Part shown: in pieces, positions 9,380 to 19,197 of the stretch
Layout of the letters: the number at the start of each line of letters is the position of its first letter
How positions within the stretch are numbered: the stretch's first letter is position 1
DNA from: SVEL01 sp017381055
Lineage (GTDB): Bacteria; Bacillota; Clostridia; Lachnospirales; Lachnospiraceae
Assembly: GCA_036307185.1 (NCBI GenBank)
Contig: JAXJYC010000029.1
Coordinates: 186,001-250,000, forward strand
DNA length: 64,000 nt
Reading direction: 5' to 3'
The notes under the pieces: model-generated
What the model was told of the DNA's origin: nothing
Databases searched by the model: none
Seen by the model: the letters and a program-made list of their open reading frames with translations, nothing else
Program-made: the position numbers and the translations under genes

Positions 9380-9934
9380 TTATCTTAGTCTATTTACCTC
9401 ATATTCATCAAGCTTAGAAACACAGTATAAAAGGCTTCTAAATCGCTTTTCTATATCTCCCTCTTCCACTATTACATCTAGTGATACAGCTATATCGTTT
9501 ATCAATCTATCTGTAATTCTTGGTCGCATAGCTACTAACACCTCTTTTTTCTCTTCATAGGTTTCCGCATCAAGAAATGCTAATAAATCTGGATTTGCTA
9601 CTTCTTCCCCTTCACCAGATTCTACTATATCAGCTACAGGATCTGCTTTACACACCTCAACCTGATTGTCAATATTGGCTTCAGTACATCCCTGACCTAC
9701 TACTCCTACGCACTCAAATCTATACTTTTGTGTTACATTAGGATATTTATCATGGTCAACTTCACTCATAAACATATCATATGGTCTTACATATACACCA
9801 AAATCACCATATAAACCTTGATATACCACCATCTTTTCTTTTGTCTCACTATGTATAGCTACTGCAATAATCTGATACATTTTATCCTTAAAATGCTTAT
9901 AAATCTGACCTGGTACTGGGTTCCTTCTCTCCAT
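9380..9934 (-). CDS. DUF1653 domain protein
   Basis: Residues 1-75 fit the DUF1653 family: a small beta domain with the pattern PxxGxxYxHFK, ...Y.GLYGDFGVYVRPYDMF. The remaining ~110 residues are an acidic linker and a helical C-terminal segment I do not recognise. Function is unknown. The start has an AGGAGG site. It sits between the icd terminator and the Ig-repeat gene, so it is probably monocistronic. Confidence 0.75.
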   Translation of the reverse strand: MERRNPVPGQIYKHFKDKMYQIIAVAIHSETKEKMVVYQGLYGDFGVYVRPYDMFMSEVDHDKYPNVTQKYRFECVGVVGQGCTEANIDNQVEVCKADPVADIVESGEGEEVANPDLLAFLDAETYEEKKEVLVAMRPRITDRLINDIAVSLDVIVEEGDIEKRFRSLLYCVSKLDEYEVNRLR

Positions 9935-9970
9935 AATACCTTTTACCTCCTCATTATAAAAATAATATAC

Positions 9971-10013
9971 AAAAGCCCACTGTCAGAAGCTGTCTAAGCC
10001 TCTGCCAGTGGAC
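9971..10013 (-). terminator. Terminator downstream of icd
   Basis: On the minus strand a stem CCACTG(G)CAGA pairs with TCTG(A)CAGTGG, with one internal mismatch, followed by GCTTTT. It lies 16 bases past the icd stop. Confidence 0.75.
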
Positions 10014-10028
10014 CTATAATCCTAAATA

Positions 10029-11237
10029 TTAAAGACTTGCTTCAAGATTCTTTCTAATAGCCTTAATGAACTCCTCACTTGTAAGAGTCTTTGGATTAGG
10101 AAGTGATGTGATAATAGCTAAATCTCCTGTCATATCACCATCTTCAATTGTCTTAATACAAGCAGCTTCAAGCTTGTCTGCAAATGCCATAAGCTCTGGT
10201 AACTTATCAAGCTCACCACGCTTACGAAGAGCACCTGACCATGCAAAGATTGTAGCAATTGGGTTTGTAGATGTCTTCTCACCCTTTAAGTGCTTATAGT
10301 AATGTCTCTGAACTGTTCCATGAGCAGCCTCATACTCGTAATTTCCTTCTGGTGATACAAGTACTGAAGTCATCATTGATAATGAACCGAATGCAGATGC
10401 AACCATATCACTCATAACATCTCCATCGTAGTTCTTACAAGCCCAAATATATCCACCCTCTGAACGCATTACTCTAGCTACTGCATCATCGATAAGTGTA
10501 TAGAAGTATTCGATTCCTGCTTCCTTAAACTTAGCATCATACTCCTTCTCATAAATCTCCTGGAAAATATCCTTAAATGTATGATCATACTTCTTAGAAA
10601 TTGTATCCTTTGTAGCAAACCAGATATCCTGCTTTGTGTCTAATGCATAATTAAAGCAGCTTTTTGCAAAACTCTCGATAGATGGCTCTACATTGTGCTG
10701 TCCCTGAAGAACACCTGCTGACTTATAGTTATGAATAAGTTCTCTTGTCTCTGTTCCATCCTCTGCTGTAAATACAAGCTCAGCCTTTCCAGGACCTGCA
10801 ATCTTCATCTCTGTAGCCTTATAAACATCGCCGTATGCATGTCTTGCAATTGTAATAGGCTTCTTCCATGTCTTAACATATGGCTCGATACCATTTACAA
10901 TAATTGGCGCTCTAAATACTGTACCATCAAGAATTGCTCTAATTGTTCCATTAGGGCTCTTCCACATTTCCTTTAAATCATACTCTGTCATTCTAGCAGC
11001 GTTTGGTGTAATTGTAGCACACTTAACAGCTACACCATACTTCTTTGTAGCTTCTGCTGAATCTACAGTAACCTGATCATTTGTCTCATTTCTATATTCA
11101 AGACCTAAATCATAATACTCTGTCTTTAAATCAACGAATGGTAATAATAACTCGTCCTTAATCCACTTCCAAAGGATTCTTGTCATTTCATCTCCATCCA
11201 TCTCAACTAATGGTGTTGTCATTGCAATCTTAGCCAT
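10029..11237 (-). CDS. icd: NADP-dependent isocitrate dehydrogenase
   Basis: The enzyme oxidises isocitrate to 2-oxoglutarate and CO2, supplying the carbon skeleton for glutamate. At 402 residues, with MAKIAMTTPLVEMDGDEMTR at the N-terminus and RNETNDQVT further on, it belongs to the homodimeric eukaryote-like (type II) NADP-IDH family rather than the E. coli Icd type. The substrate/metal segments SPNGTIRAILDGTVFR and DDAVARVMRSEGGY are intact, and AAHGTVQRHYY lies in the cofactor region. An upstream in-frame ATG at 11258 is rejected because the AGGAGG site lies between it and 11237. No aconitase or citrate synthase gene is nearby. Confidence 0.92.
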   Translation of the reverse strand: MAKIAMTTPLVEMDGDEMTRILWKWIKDELLLPFVDLKTEYYDLGLEYRNETNDQVTVDSAEATKKYGVAVKCATITPNAARMTEYDLKEMWKSPNGTIRAILDGTVFRAPIIVNGIEPYVKTWKKPITIARHAYGDVYKATEMKIAGPGKAELVFTAEDGTETRELIHNYKSAGVLQGQHNVEPSIESFAKSCFNYALDTKQDIWFATKDTISKKYDHTFKDIFQEIYEKEYDAKFKEAGIEYFYTLIDDAVARVMRSEGGYIWACKNYDGDVMSDMVASAFGSLSMMTSVLVSPEGNYEYEAAHGTVQRHYYKHLKGEKTSTNPIATIFAWSGALRKRGELDKLPELMAFADKLEAACIKTIEDGDMTGDLAIITSLPNPKTLTSEEFIKAIRKNLEASL

Positions 11238-11306
11238 TATAATTTCCTCCTGATTCAAAAATTAAAGTTATATATGTAGTACAAACCACCCTCCTAATAT
11301 AACACA

Positions 11307-14009
11307 TTAGAAGGTTAGTCGCAATCTTTTTATAATTCGTGGTTTATATACTTTTTTAATAGGAATATTGTCAATTATCACCTCTGCTTTGTCTTGTCCC
11401 TCTGATATCTGATAATTCTCATTTCCTGTATAAACCTCAACAGCTGATATATCCGCATTTTTAATATGTTTTCTCTTAAAATAAGCAGCTGCACAAACTA
11501 TCTCCTCATAGCCTATTTCATCGCTACTATCTATATATATTTTGTGTTTCTCCATATTTTTAATAAAAATAACACTATCTGCTCTTAATACCTTTAATCC
11601 CTTCATTTGAACGGTTACATCTGCATAATCTTTTGTATCTACTTCATCTAAAACTAACAACACCTTTTTACCATTACAAAAGGTTGTATGAACTTTGTAG
11701 ATATTAGGGGTAGTTCCCATTGCCTTTTCTACAAGCAATCCATATATAGCATATAAAACCATTCCACAAAATGCTATAACTCCCATTGTTAACCATTGAT
11801 AATATCTAATCTGCACAAGTCCAAAGAAGTCTTTAAAAAAGATTGATGCAAATACAAATATACCTACGAAACCTATATACATTACACTTCGTATTTTATT
11901 AAAAGGTTTACATACCTTATAAAGCATTATGGCTGATGCGATAGCCAATGCATATACTGCCATTGTACATCTTTGTGGCCCATTTGCTTTTGTAATAAAT
12001 CCAAAAACCTCAGCAGAAATAATACTTGTAACTACCAACAAACCTCCTGGTATTGCCATCCTTGCAACATTTCCTATAAATGAACCTTTCACTCTATTTA
12101 TATTAGGCTCAAGTGCTAATATTAAAGATGGTAATCCAATACTAAGAGAGCCTATAAGTGTCAGCTGTATAGGCTGAAATGGATAATCAATCTTAACAAA
12201 CAAAAACAATATAGCTAGTAATGTTGAATAAATAGTTTTATTTATGAATAATGACGCTGACCTCTGAATGTTATTAATACTTCTTCTTCCTTCAGCAACA
12301 ATTGCTGGCATATGAACAAAATTAGAATCTAAAAGTACTATCTGAGATACATTTCTAGCTGCATCTGACCCTGAACCAAAAGCAATACTACAATCAGCCT
12401 CCTTCAAAGCCATAACATCATTTACTCCATCACCAGTCATAGCTACTGTATGACCGTTTGCTTTTAAAGCTTCAACCAACAGTAGTTTCTGGTCTGGTGT
12501 CACCCTACCAAATACTGAATATTTCAATGCAGCCTCTTTAACTTCCTCTTCTGTTGTCAATGTTGAGGCATCTATATAATTATCAGCATCATCCAAACCA
12601 GCTTTTTTGGCAATATATGAAACAGTAAGAGGTGCATCACCTGAAATAACTTTTATATTTACACCTTGATTCTTAAAATAGTTAAGTGTTTCCCTAGCAT
12701 CCTCTCTTATCTTATCACTGACAATAATAAGAGCATATACTTCCTCTTCCCTTGCTAATACAAGAACTCTGCGTCCTATTCTAGAATACTCCTCTATCAT
12801 TTTTTTAATATCTTGCATACAATTAGGTGAAACAAATTCCAATGCTCCTAGATTATATGTACCTTCATTTTTAAATGTAACTGTACTCTTCTTTTTAGCA
12901 GACGAAAAGCTTTCCTTTGATACAACTTCATATGCACCTTCTGATACTATATATGTATCAGCAAAATCCCTTATTGCTTCAAATGTTGGATTATTATCAT
13001 CAAGTGCACTTGTGTATGACTTTAGTAGCTCACCCACATCACCTGCGGACATTTCTTTCTTAATAGGAATTAAATCCTCAACGATCATTGTGCCTTCTGT
13101 AATAGTGCCTGTTTTATCCAAACACAGCATATCAACTCTAGCTAATGTCTCTATACAAAATAATTCTTGAACTAATACCTTTTGCTGACCTAACTTTACT
13201 ACACTTACTGCTAAAACCACACTAATTAATAAAACCAAACCAGATGGAATCATACCAATAACAGCTGCCACCGTTGCAACTACTGCATCAGCAAAGCTCC
13301 TGCCCATATTTAACTGATTAAGAAACAACAAACCCGCCACTGGCGCTAGAGCAAATGTAACTATCTTTATAATAAGCTTAATAGAACTAAGTATCTCCGA
13401 ATAAGGCTTTTTAATATACTTTGCCTTTCCTACTATCTGATTGACATAATTATCCTTGCCAACATGAACAACCTCTGCCTTGGCACTTCCAGACACAACA
13501 AAACTACCGGACAAGACATTATCACCTACTTTTTTATATATAGGCTCAGCTTCTCCAGTAAGAAGACTTTCATTAACTTGACATTCACCTTCTAAAATTA
13601 CTGCATCTGCACAGATTTCATTACCATTTCTAATAACCATTACATCGTCTAGAACGATTTCTTCTAGCGTGACATCACATTCTACATTATCTCTTATAAC
13701 CTTAGCATGAGGTGCCGACAGCAAAGATAATCTATCTATAACTCTCTTAGATCTTATCTCTTGAACAACGCCTATAACAATATTCCAAAATACTACCCCC
13801 ATAAACATCACATTTTTATATGAGCCTACAAGTATAACACATATTGCCAATATAAGGTTAAGACAATTAAATAATGTAAATATATTTCCACCAATAATCT
13901 GCTTTATAGACTTTGTCTTTACTGAAAAATTCCCGTTTACAAGCCCCTCTTTTATTCTTTTATCAACTTGAGCACTGCTAAGACCTATGGTCTTATTTCC
14001 CTCTAACAT
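11307..14009 (-). CDS. Cation-transporting P-type ATPase, CtpE-like
   Basis: This 900-residue pump has the P-type layout: an actuator domain with LTGEAEP, the phosphorylated Asp in CLDKTGTITEG, nucleotide-binding and hinge segments ending TGDGVNDVMALKEADC, and about 10 membrane spans. The segment from IGMIPSGLVLL through VQELFCIETLARVD resembles the mycobacterial CtpE group (linked to calcium uptake) more than KdpB or the CopA/ZntA metal pumps. There is no N-terminal heavy-metal domain and no CPC motif. The usual M4 PEGL motif reads PSGL here, so one classical calcium ligand is missing and ion identity is uncertain. It follows the solute-binding lipoprotein gene by 23 bases. Confidence 0.8.
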   Translation of the reverse strand: MLEGNKTIGLSSAQVDKRIKEGLVNGNFSVKTKSIKQIIGGNIFTLFNCLNLILAICVILVGSYKNVMFMGVVFWNIVIGVVQEIRSKRVIDRLSLLSAPHAKVIRDNVECDVTLEEIVLDDVMVIRNGNEICADAVILEGECQVNESLLTGEAEPIYKKVGDNVLSGSFVVSGSAKAEVVHVGKDNYVNQIVGKAKYIKKPYSEILSSIKLIIKIVTFALAPVAGLLFLNQLNMGRSFADAVVATVAAVIGMIPSGLVLLISVVLAVSVVKLGQQKVLVQELFCIETLARVDMLCLDKTGTITEGTMIVEDLIPIKKEMSAGDVGELLKSYTSALDDNNPTFEAIRDFADTYIVSEGAYEVVSKESFSSAKKKSTVTFKNEGTYNLGALEFVSPNCMQDIKKMIEEYSRIGRRVLVLAREEEVYALIIVSDKIREDARETLNYFKNQGVNIKVISGDAPLTVSYIAKKAGLDDADNYIDASTLTTEEEVKEAALKYSVFGRVTPDQKLLLVEALKANGHTVAMTGDGVNDVMALKEADCSIAFGSGSDAARNVSQIVLLDSNFVHMPAIVAEGRRSINNIQRSASLFINKTIYSTLLAILFLFVKIDYPFQPIQLTLIGSLSIGLPSLILALEPNINRVKGSFIGNVARMAIPGGLLVVTSIISAEVFGFITKANGPQRCTMAVYALAIASAIMLYKVCKPFNKIRSVMYIGFVGIFVFASIFFKDFFGLVQIRYYQWLTMGVIAFCGMVLYAIYGLLVEKAMGTTPNIYKVHTTFCNGKKVLLVLDEVDTKDYADVTVQMKGLKVLRADSVIFIKNMEKHKIYIDSSDEIGYEEIVCAAAYFKRKHIKNADISAVEVYTGNENYQISEGQDKAEVIIDNIPIKKVYKPRIIKRLRLTF

Positions 14010-14032
14010 GTATCTAACTCCTATTTAAACTA

Positions 14033-16372
14033 TTAGTATTTTAAGGTTCCCCCTTGACTTTTAATATATTCCTTATATGAAGCATCATCGTAATTATAAG
14101 TCATATATCTTACACCGCCATATCCATACATCGGATTATAAGTTTCTACACCATATTCTACCTTATATGAAAGTATTCTTGATGATGTATCTGTTGCTAA
14201 TGGAATACACTGATACTGAGATAATATTCCTGTCTCTAATGCAGATAATATAACAATTCTAGCCTGCATATTTCCACCATATACAGATACATCATTCATT
14301 GCAAGTGTCCAATCTCGATATGTTTTACTTACATCCTCAGCAGTTCCGTCACCATCAAAATCATACGATATATTTAATGTATCTACTGCTGGATTCCATC
14401 CACATGACTCCTGTATAGTACCTGCGTACTCTGACACAGTATACATACCGATAGTGGTAAACGGTGATATAACGTTTCCGCCCCAAGCACCTTTTATCAT
14501 CTCCACTTTGCCTTCTACACATTCAATATATCTATTTTCATTACCACACTTATATTCAACAGTTAACTTTCCTTCAAAACCTGTCCCTTTGGTTGCATTA
14601 GCAAGCATTTCATTAACAAGTTTTTCCTCCATAAGTTCCTGCTGTGTAAGCTCCTTTTCTGAAGAAACTACACATCTTAACTTAATATCTTGTCCTTCTG
14701 TATAATTACCATCACTTATTGCCTTGTCATATACATCTGCAAATAATTCCTTTGCTTTCTCCACGCTAAATCCTGTAAGTGCGCTATAGGCTTCATCTAA
14801 GTCCTTGTATGTTCCGCCTTCACCATATGTCAAGCCATAGCTAGCAACCAAAGACTTCTTTGCTGCTTCTATCTGTCTATATACAGCGCTTGAGTTATAT
14901 GTTTCATCTATATAATAAGCATCACTTAGCAAATAAATTGCAGGATTATAATTATATGTTGCATCTTTACATATAGTAGCTCTATCTATAGCGTAAGATA
15001 TAGCTTTTCTAAAACCATCATAATTTAACACTCTTTTATTTGTGCCATCATTTAAGTCTTTTTCCATTGCAATAAGCTTATCCATATCCGTGGCAAATAT
15101 CCATCTATACGTACATGTGTCCTCTGTTGTATATATTCTATCTGATTCCATATATCCTTTAACCAACTTATCAGTTAAAAGCATTTCGTCTATTTTACCA
15201 CTTAAAAGTAACTGTTCAGCTTCCGCAGCATCCTTAATTTCATGAACAATAATATGAGTTGTCTGATATTGACCCTCATATGACTCATCTTTATAGCCAT
15301 ACCACTCTTCATTCTTTTCCATTTTAAGCTTTTGTTCTTCTACTTCTGTAAGTTTGTATGGACCATAAGACATAAACGAACCATCTTCTTTTACTATCCA
15401 ATTACTAGACATTCCTTCAAGAAAGTCTTCATTAGATACACTAGTCTCTGTTATATAATTAAATGTATAATCATCTACCTTTATCAAACCAACATCTGCA
15501 AAATTCACCTCCGCATATGTTCCACTTTGATAAAAAAGCATCTCCATAAATTCTTCTTTATGACCATTACCAACAATCTTACATATTCCTTTTAAAGCTT
15601 CTAGTATTTCGTCATTAACAAGCATATATTCATTAGTTCCCACAGCTTTTTCAATTATCTTATAATAATCTGTTCCATTTGAATCTGTAAAATACTCAGC
15701 TCCATATGAATTATATGCATCCTTTAAACTATAGCCCCAGAAAGGTGTTGGACTTGTCAAGCTTACATACATATTTGTAGTATCATCTACACCTACCGCA
15801 TACGTTTTCGTAGCAGAATCAAATATCAATGTATATATTGATTTTCCGCTTAAATCATTATTGTAATAATTATAGCCATTAAACAGAGCTATTTTTGATT
15901 TATCCTTATTAATATAATTAACAGCTCTTACATTTTTCTTTTGAGCATCTAATAAAAGCTCCATAGACTTTAGATAAGTATCCGCATTAATTATAGAACC
16001 ATCCTCCCACACGGCATTTTGATTCAATTTAATCTGCCATACTCGACCGACTTCTCCATCAGCTATTTTATACTTTTCCTTTTCAGAAAAACTGCTTGTA
16101 ATATCTGTAATACTGTCTGCCATCTCATAAGACCACACAAAACCACCATTCTCACCTGGAATAGCTTCTACAAGGCCCATCTGACAGTACATTGCTACTG
16201 GATTTTCAGCATTATCTTCAACTGTGTGTGGATTATAGTCCGAAAGAAGTTCACTTACACTTACATTATATGTGTACTTTTTTTCTTTAGCTTCTTCATT
16301 TTTTTTATCCTTACAGCCAGTAATAGATACAAGCATTGTACATGCCAATCCTAATGCTAATACTTTCTTCAA
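14033..16372 (-). CDS. Solute-binding lipoprotein, family 5 (oligopeptide-binding type)
   Basis: I place the start at a TTG codon at 16372. AGGAGGG, overlapping the pilT stop, lies 9 bases upstream, and translation from there gives a lipoprotein signal: MKKVLALGLACTMLVSITGC. The ATG at 16396 would place the ribosome site inside the gene. The mature ~757 residues show the family 5 order: a segment on the next gene product, W....LN..AVWEDGS for ligand-pocket entry, YGPY.L.E for the hinge, and FRKAISYAIDR. The ABC permease and ATPase genes are absent, so it may be an orphan receptor or use distant partners. It follows pilT with overlapping translation signals. Confidence 0.8.
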   Translation of the reverse strand: MKKVLALGLACTMLVSITGCKDKKNEEAKEKKYTYNVSVSELLSDYNPHTVEDNAENPVAMYCQMGLVEAIPGENGGFVWSYEMADSITDITSSFSEKEKYKIADGEVGRVWQIKLNQNAVWEDGSIINADTYLKSMELLLDAQKKNVRAVNYINKDKSKIALFNGYNYYNNDLSGKSIYTLIFDSATKTYAVGVDDTTNMYVSLTSPTPFWGYSLKDAYNSYGAEYFTDSNGTDYYKIIEKAVGTNEYMLVNDEILEALKGICKIVGNGHKEEFMEMLFYQSGTYAEVNFADVGLIKVDDYTFNYITETSVSNEDFLEGMSSNWIVKEDGSFMSYGPYKLTEVEEQKLKMEKNEEWYGYKDESYEGQYQTTHIIVHEIKDAAEAEQLLLSGKIDEMLLTDKLVKGYMESDRIYTTEDTCTYRWIFATDMDKLIAMEKDLNDGTNKRVLNYDGFRKAISYAIDRATICKDATYNYNPAIYLLSDAYYIDETYNSSAVYRQIEAAKKSLVASYGLTYGEGGTYKDLDEAYSALTGFSVEKAKELFADVYDKAISDGNYTEGQDIKLRCVVSSEKELTQQELMEEKLVNEMLANATKGTGFEGKLTVEYKCGNENRYIECVEGKVEMIKGAWGGNVISPFTTIGMYTVSEYAGTIQESCGWNPAVDTLNISYDFDGDGTAEDVSKTYRDWTLAMNDVSVYGGNMQARIVILSALETGILSQYQCIPLATDTSSRILSYKVEYGVETYNPMYGYGGVRYMTYNYDDASYKEYIKSQGGTLKY

Positions 16373-16385
16373 AATATTTTCCCTC

Positions 16386-17453
16386 CTAGATGCCAAGCTT
16401 CTTTGCCATAATATCTTTATTCACTGAATATAGCAAAGCATTTTCAGCACTTATCTTTCCTTCATTATATAATCTAAGTATGTCACCATCCATAGTTCTC
16501 ATACCTTCTGCTGCTCCAGAATATATAACATTATCCATCTGAAATACTTTAGCTTCTCTAATCATATTTCTAATAGCAGAATTACATATCATTATCTCAA
16601 AGGCTGGTACTAGTCCACCATTAACCCCTGGAATAAGCTGCTGAGACACAACAGCTTGTAACACCATAGATAACTGAATTCTAATCTGCTGCTGCTGAGA
16701 TGGAGGAAATACATCTATAATTCTATCAATAGTTTTTGCCGCTCCAACAGTATGTAATGTCGAGAAAACAAGCTGTCCTGTTTCTGCTGCTGTTATAACT
16801 GTCTGAATAGTTTCAAAATCACGCATTTCACCCATTAAGATAACGTCCGGTGACTGTCTTAACGCAGCTCTAAGAGCAGTTGCATAACTTTCTGTATCGT
16901 TTTCTACCTCTCTCTGGCTAACGATACTCTTCTTATGCTTATGAATATATTCTATTGGATCTTCAATAGTAATAATATGCTTATGCTCTTTCTCATTTAT
17001 CTCATCAATCATACTTGCTAAAGTTGTTGACTTACCACTACCTGTTGGACCTGTAACAAGCACAAGTCCTTTCTTCATCTCACTAAGTTTAATCACTGAT
17101 TCTGGAATACTCAATGATGTAAAATCTGGCAAATCAAACTTAACAACTCTTAATATAGCTGCAAATGAACCTCTCTGCTTATACACATTACATCTGAATC
17201 TTCCAAGTCCACTTAATGAAAAAGAAAAATCATCATCTCCCTTTTCTTGAACTCTGCTAATATTTCCGCCTTCATGAATAGCATAAATTTCGTGCACAAG
17301 CTTTGAAGTATCTAAATGCGATAACTTATCTTCTGTATAATTAACAATTTCTCCACTAATCTTAAATGCTACAGGACCACCTGCAACCACATAAATATCT
17401 GACGCATTTCTATTAATAGCTTCATTAAGTATGTCTATCATCTTCATTTCCAT
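16386..17453 (-). CDS. pilT: PilT-family type IV pilus ATPase
   Basis: PilT is the hexameric cytoplasmic motor that normally depolymerises type IV pili. All core motifs are present: Walker A GPTGSGKST, Asp box ITIEDPIEY, Walker B LMGEMRDFET, His box STLHTVGAAKT, and the C-terminal AIRNMIRE segment, close to the AIRNLIRE hallmark of retraction ATPases. Length (355) is typical. I use the ATG at 17453, directly after the stop of the upstream gene with GGGGTGA before it; the frame opens further upstream but overlaps that gene. No PilB/GspE assembly ATPase occurs in the window, which makes this the only motor of the locus. Confidence 0.9.
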   Translation of the reverse strand: MEMKMIDILNEAINRNASDIYVVAGGPVAFKISGEIVNYTEDKLSHLDTSKLVHEIYAIHEGGNISRVQEKGDDDFSFSLSGLGRFRCNVYKQRGSFAAILRVVKFDLPDFTSLSIPESVIKLSEMKKGLVLVTGPTGSGKSTTLASMIDEINEKEHKHIITIEDPIEYIHKHKKSIVSQREVENDTESYATALRAALRQSPDVILMGEMRDFETIQTVITAAETGQLVFSTLHTVGAAKTIDRIIDVFPPSQQQQIRIQLSMVLQAVVSQQLIPGVNGGLVPAFEIMICNSAIRNMIREAKVFQMDNVIYSGAAEGMRTMDGDILRLYNEGKISAENALLYSVNKDIMAKKLGI

Positions 17454-17454
17454 T

Positions 17455-17958
17455 CTATTCACCCCACATATCTGGCAATTCTTCCTCATAAGACATTTCG
17501 CCAATCTCAGATTTCACAAAACAAGATGTAACCTTATATCTTTGTGAATCTTTTTTATCATTAATCAAAATATCCAGTTTAAGATCTTGACCATTAGTTA
17601 TTTCGCATAAGTATGTAACGTACAAGCTGTTAGATTCTCTTGTAATCTCTATGCTACCTTTAGTAAGCTTTATTTCCTTAAGTTTATTTTCTACAGCCGA
17701 TAAATATTCTTCTGATTTTGTTTCTTCAGTACTTCTTTCTTGATATAATATTGTATCTATTTTTGCTAAAGCTTCTGCGCCCATTGAATATACGCTATAA
17801 TAATTTGTAACATAATCTGCATTTTTTTTCGTCAACGTATATTCTGCATTTGCAGAACTATATGAAAGAATACCAAAAGTTGTAAGGCATAGCACAACAA
17901 ATATCATAAGTAAGGATGTGATTCCTGTGCCAATATGAAAGCTCTTCTTTTCCTTCAT
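17455..17958 (-). CDS. Small bitopic pilus-operon protein, possible minor pseudopilin (PilX/GspK-like position)
   Basis: The 167-residue protein has a short basic N-terminus, one hydrophobic span at residues ~14-33, and an extracytoplasmic domain. The hydrophobic segment is preceded by HIGTG, so a Gly at the -1 position of a prepilin-peptidase site is possible, but the Glu at +5 is missing, as in GspK/PilX-type minor pilins. It overlaps the gene before it by one base and ends two bases before pilT. I do not recognise the extracytoplasmic domain. Assignment as a minor pilin rests on context and topology. Confidence 0.6.
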   Translation of the reverse strand: MKEKKSFHIGTGITSLLMIFVVLCLTTFGILSYSSANAEYTLTKKNADYVTNYYSVYSMGAEALAKIDTILYQERSTEETKSEEYLSAVENKLKEIKLTKGSIEITRESNSLYVTYLCEITNGQDLKLDILINDKKDSQRYKVTSCFVKSEIGEMSYEEELPDMWGE

Positions 17959-18374
17959 TACTGCACCTCCTTACTTACATATTTAGACATAACCAAAGAG
18001 TATATTTCATCATTAGTATCTGAATTTATGATAATTATTTCGTAATTATAAAGAGTTCCAACCTGAGATGACTCTTCATCAACTATACTTACAATTACTT
18101 TTTCCTCATAATAATCCTTATCATCTACATAATTCATATCCTTGTCACGATATTTAATATAAATACCCTCTGAATTATACACTGCTATCTCTGATTTTAT
18201 ATTTTCCGCAATAGTTTGAGCGCAAATAACTGCATCTATTAATTCCTCGTTTTTATTGCTCGTATCATTTGCTTTTGCATAAAGCTGAATTGTAATAACT
18301 GCCGCAATAGAAAAAAATAAAATCACTATAATAAACTCTGTTAAAAACGCCCTTGTCTTGTTAAGTTTTTTCAT
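17958..18374 (-). CDS. Small bitopic pilus-operon protein with pseudopilin-like N-terminus
   Basis: This 138-residue protein starts MKKLNKTRAFLTEFIIVILF. If processing occurred before the Ala, a Glu would sit at +5 (AFLTE), as in pilins, but the residue at -1 would be Arg instead of Gly, so ordinary prepilin cleavage is doubtful. A single membrane span (~residues 12-30) is followed by a helical stem and a small C-terminal domain. It lies between two other small membrane-protein genes in a tightly packed operon. It is the most pilin-like of the four. Confidence 0.6.
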   Translation of the reverse strand: MKKLNKTRAFLTEFIIVILFFSIAAVITIQLYAKANDTSNKNEELIDAVICAQTIAENIKSEIAVYNSEGIYIKYRDKDMNYVDDKDYYEEKVIVSIVDEESSQVGTLYNYEIIIINSDTNDEIYSLVMSKYVSKEVQ

Positions 18375-18390
18375 AGTTTTACCTCTATCT

Positions 18391-18858
18391 CTACCTATAA
18401 ACTCCTACATATATCTCTATATACTTTACCTTGTTATCAATATCAACCATTAATTTCAACATATTTGTGTCTTTATTTATTTGAAAAGTAAAATTGTCTA
18501 CTGTTGCAATTACATCACCAAAAAATAGATTGTAATCATCTCCTGCACTAATTGTAGCCTCTTTTAGTTTTCCATCCTTAAAAAATATAAGTGTCTCTTG
18601 ATTGTTTGAACCTATAACTAATACAGGTATTCCATCCTTTTCTTCAATAAATATCTGACCTGAACTTTCAGCAGTTCTAACCTTATTAGTTACATATGAT
18701 AAAACGTTTCTTCCATTTCCGTTCTTTTCCTGCGAATCCACAATATTACCATATACCTTAGAACCAATGATAATCAAAAGAACTGATAATATAGCAAAAA
18801 CCGTAAAAAGAACTAGCATAAATAAAACACTTATGGAATGTGACTTTTTTTTCATCAT
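18391..18858 (-). CDS. Small bitopic pilus-operon protein, possibly DUF4860 type
   Basis: The 155-residue protein has a basic N-terminus, a long hydrophobic span (~residues 10-32) and a beta-rich extracytoplasmic domain containing LVIGSNNQETLIFFKDG. From memory this resembles the DUF4860 proteins found beside PilC-type genes in Lachnospiraceae; that match should be checked. There is no Gly/Glu prepilin motif. Its ATG overlaps the stop of the preceding gene, and AGGGAGGTGG precedes it. Confidence 0.55.
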   Translation of the reverse strand: MMKKKSHSISVLFMLVLFTVFAILSVLLIIIGSKVYGNIVDSQEKNGNGRNVLSYVTNKVRTAESSGQIFIEEKDGIPVLVIGSNNQETLIFFKDGKLKEATISAGDDYNLFFGDVIATVDNFTFQINKDTNMLKLMVDIDNKVKYIEIYVGVYR

Positions 18859-19187
18859 TCCACCTCCCTAGCTACAACGGGTTCTATTATTACATTAGGC
18901 AATATATTTGGACCTAAAACTTCATAGATTACCCTAAACTTATCCTTATCTACAACAACACCATAGTTTTTTTCTATATACTCAAGACTCTCTGGATATG
19001 CGCCTTCTATTGCATAACAATTGACAATTGCTCTATCAATTGATTTTCTTAAAGTAATAAGCTCATTATCATCTATATCACTTGATACATTTTTTAATGA
19101 TACTAAAAAGAACATCAAGATTCCAAAGAATAAAACAACACTAAATGTCATTCCAGATATTAACTTTTTCTTTGTAAAAAGTCTCAT
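18855..19187 (-). CDS. Small bitopic pilus-operon protein, major-pseudopilin-like
   Basis: At 110 residues this is the shortest of the four. After MRLFTKKKLISG comes a hydrophobic span beginning MTFSVVLFFG, so a Gly at -1 is possible but Glu+5 is replaced by Val. The region IDRAIVNCYAIEGAYPESLEYIEKNYG resembles the alpha-helix plus YP turn of GspG-type major pseudopilins. A strong AGGAGAAGGG site lies just after the PilC stop. It is the first small gene after pilC, where GspG usually sits. Confidence 0.6.
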   Translation of the reverse strand: MRLFTKKKLISGMTFSVVLFFGILMFFLVSLKNVSSDIDDNELITLRKSIDRAIVNCYAIEGAYPESLEYIEKNYGVVVDKDKFRVIYEVLGPNILPNVIIEPVVAREVE

Positions 19188-19197
19188 AACCCTTCTC

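Noticed and set aside
9935..10028. TATAAT at 9953-9958 as promoter of the DUF1653 gene
   Set aside because: The start site would fall inside the ribosome site, and no -35 is present at proper spacing.
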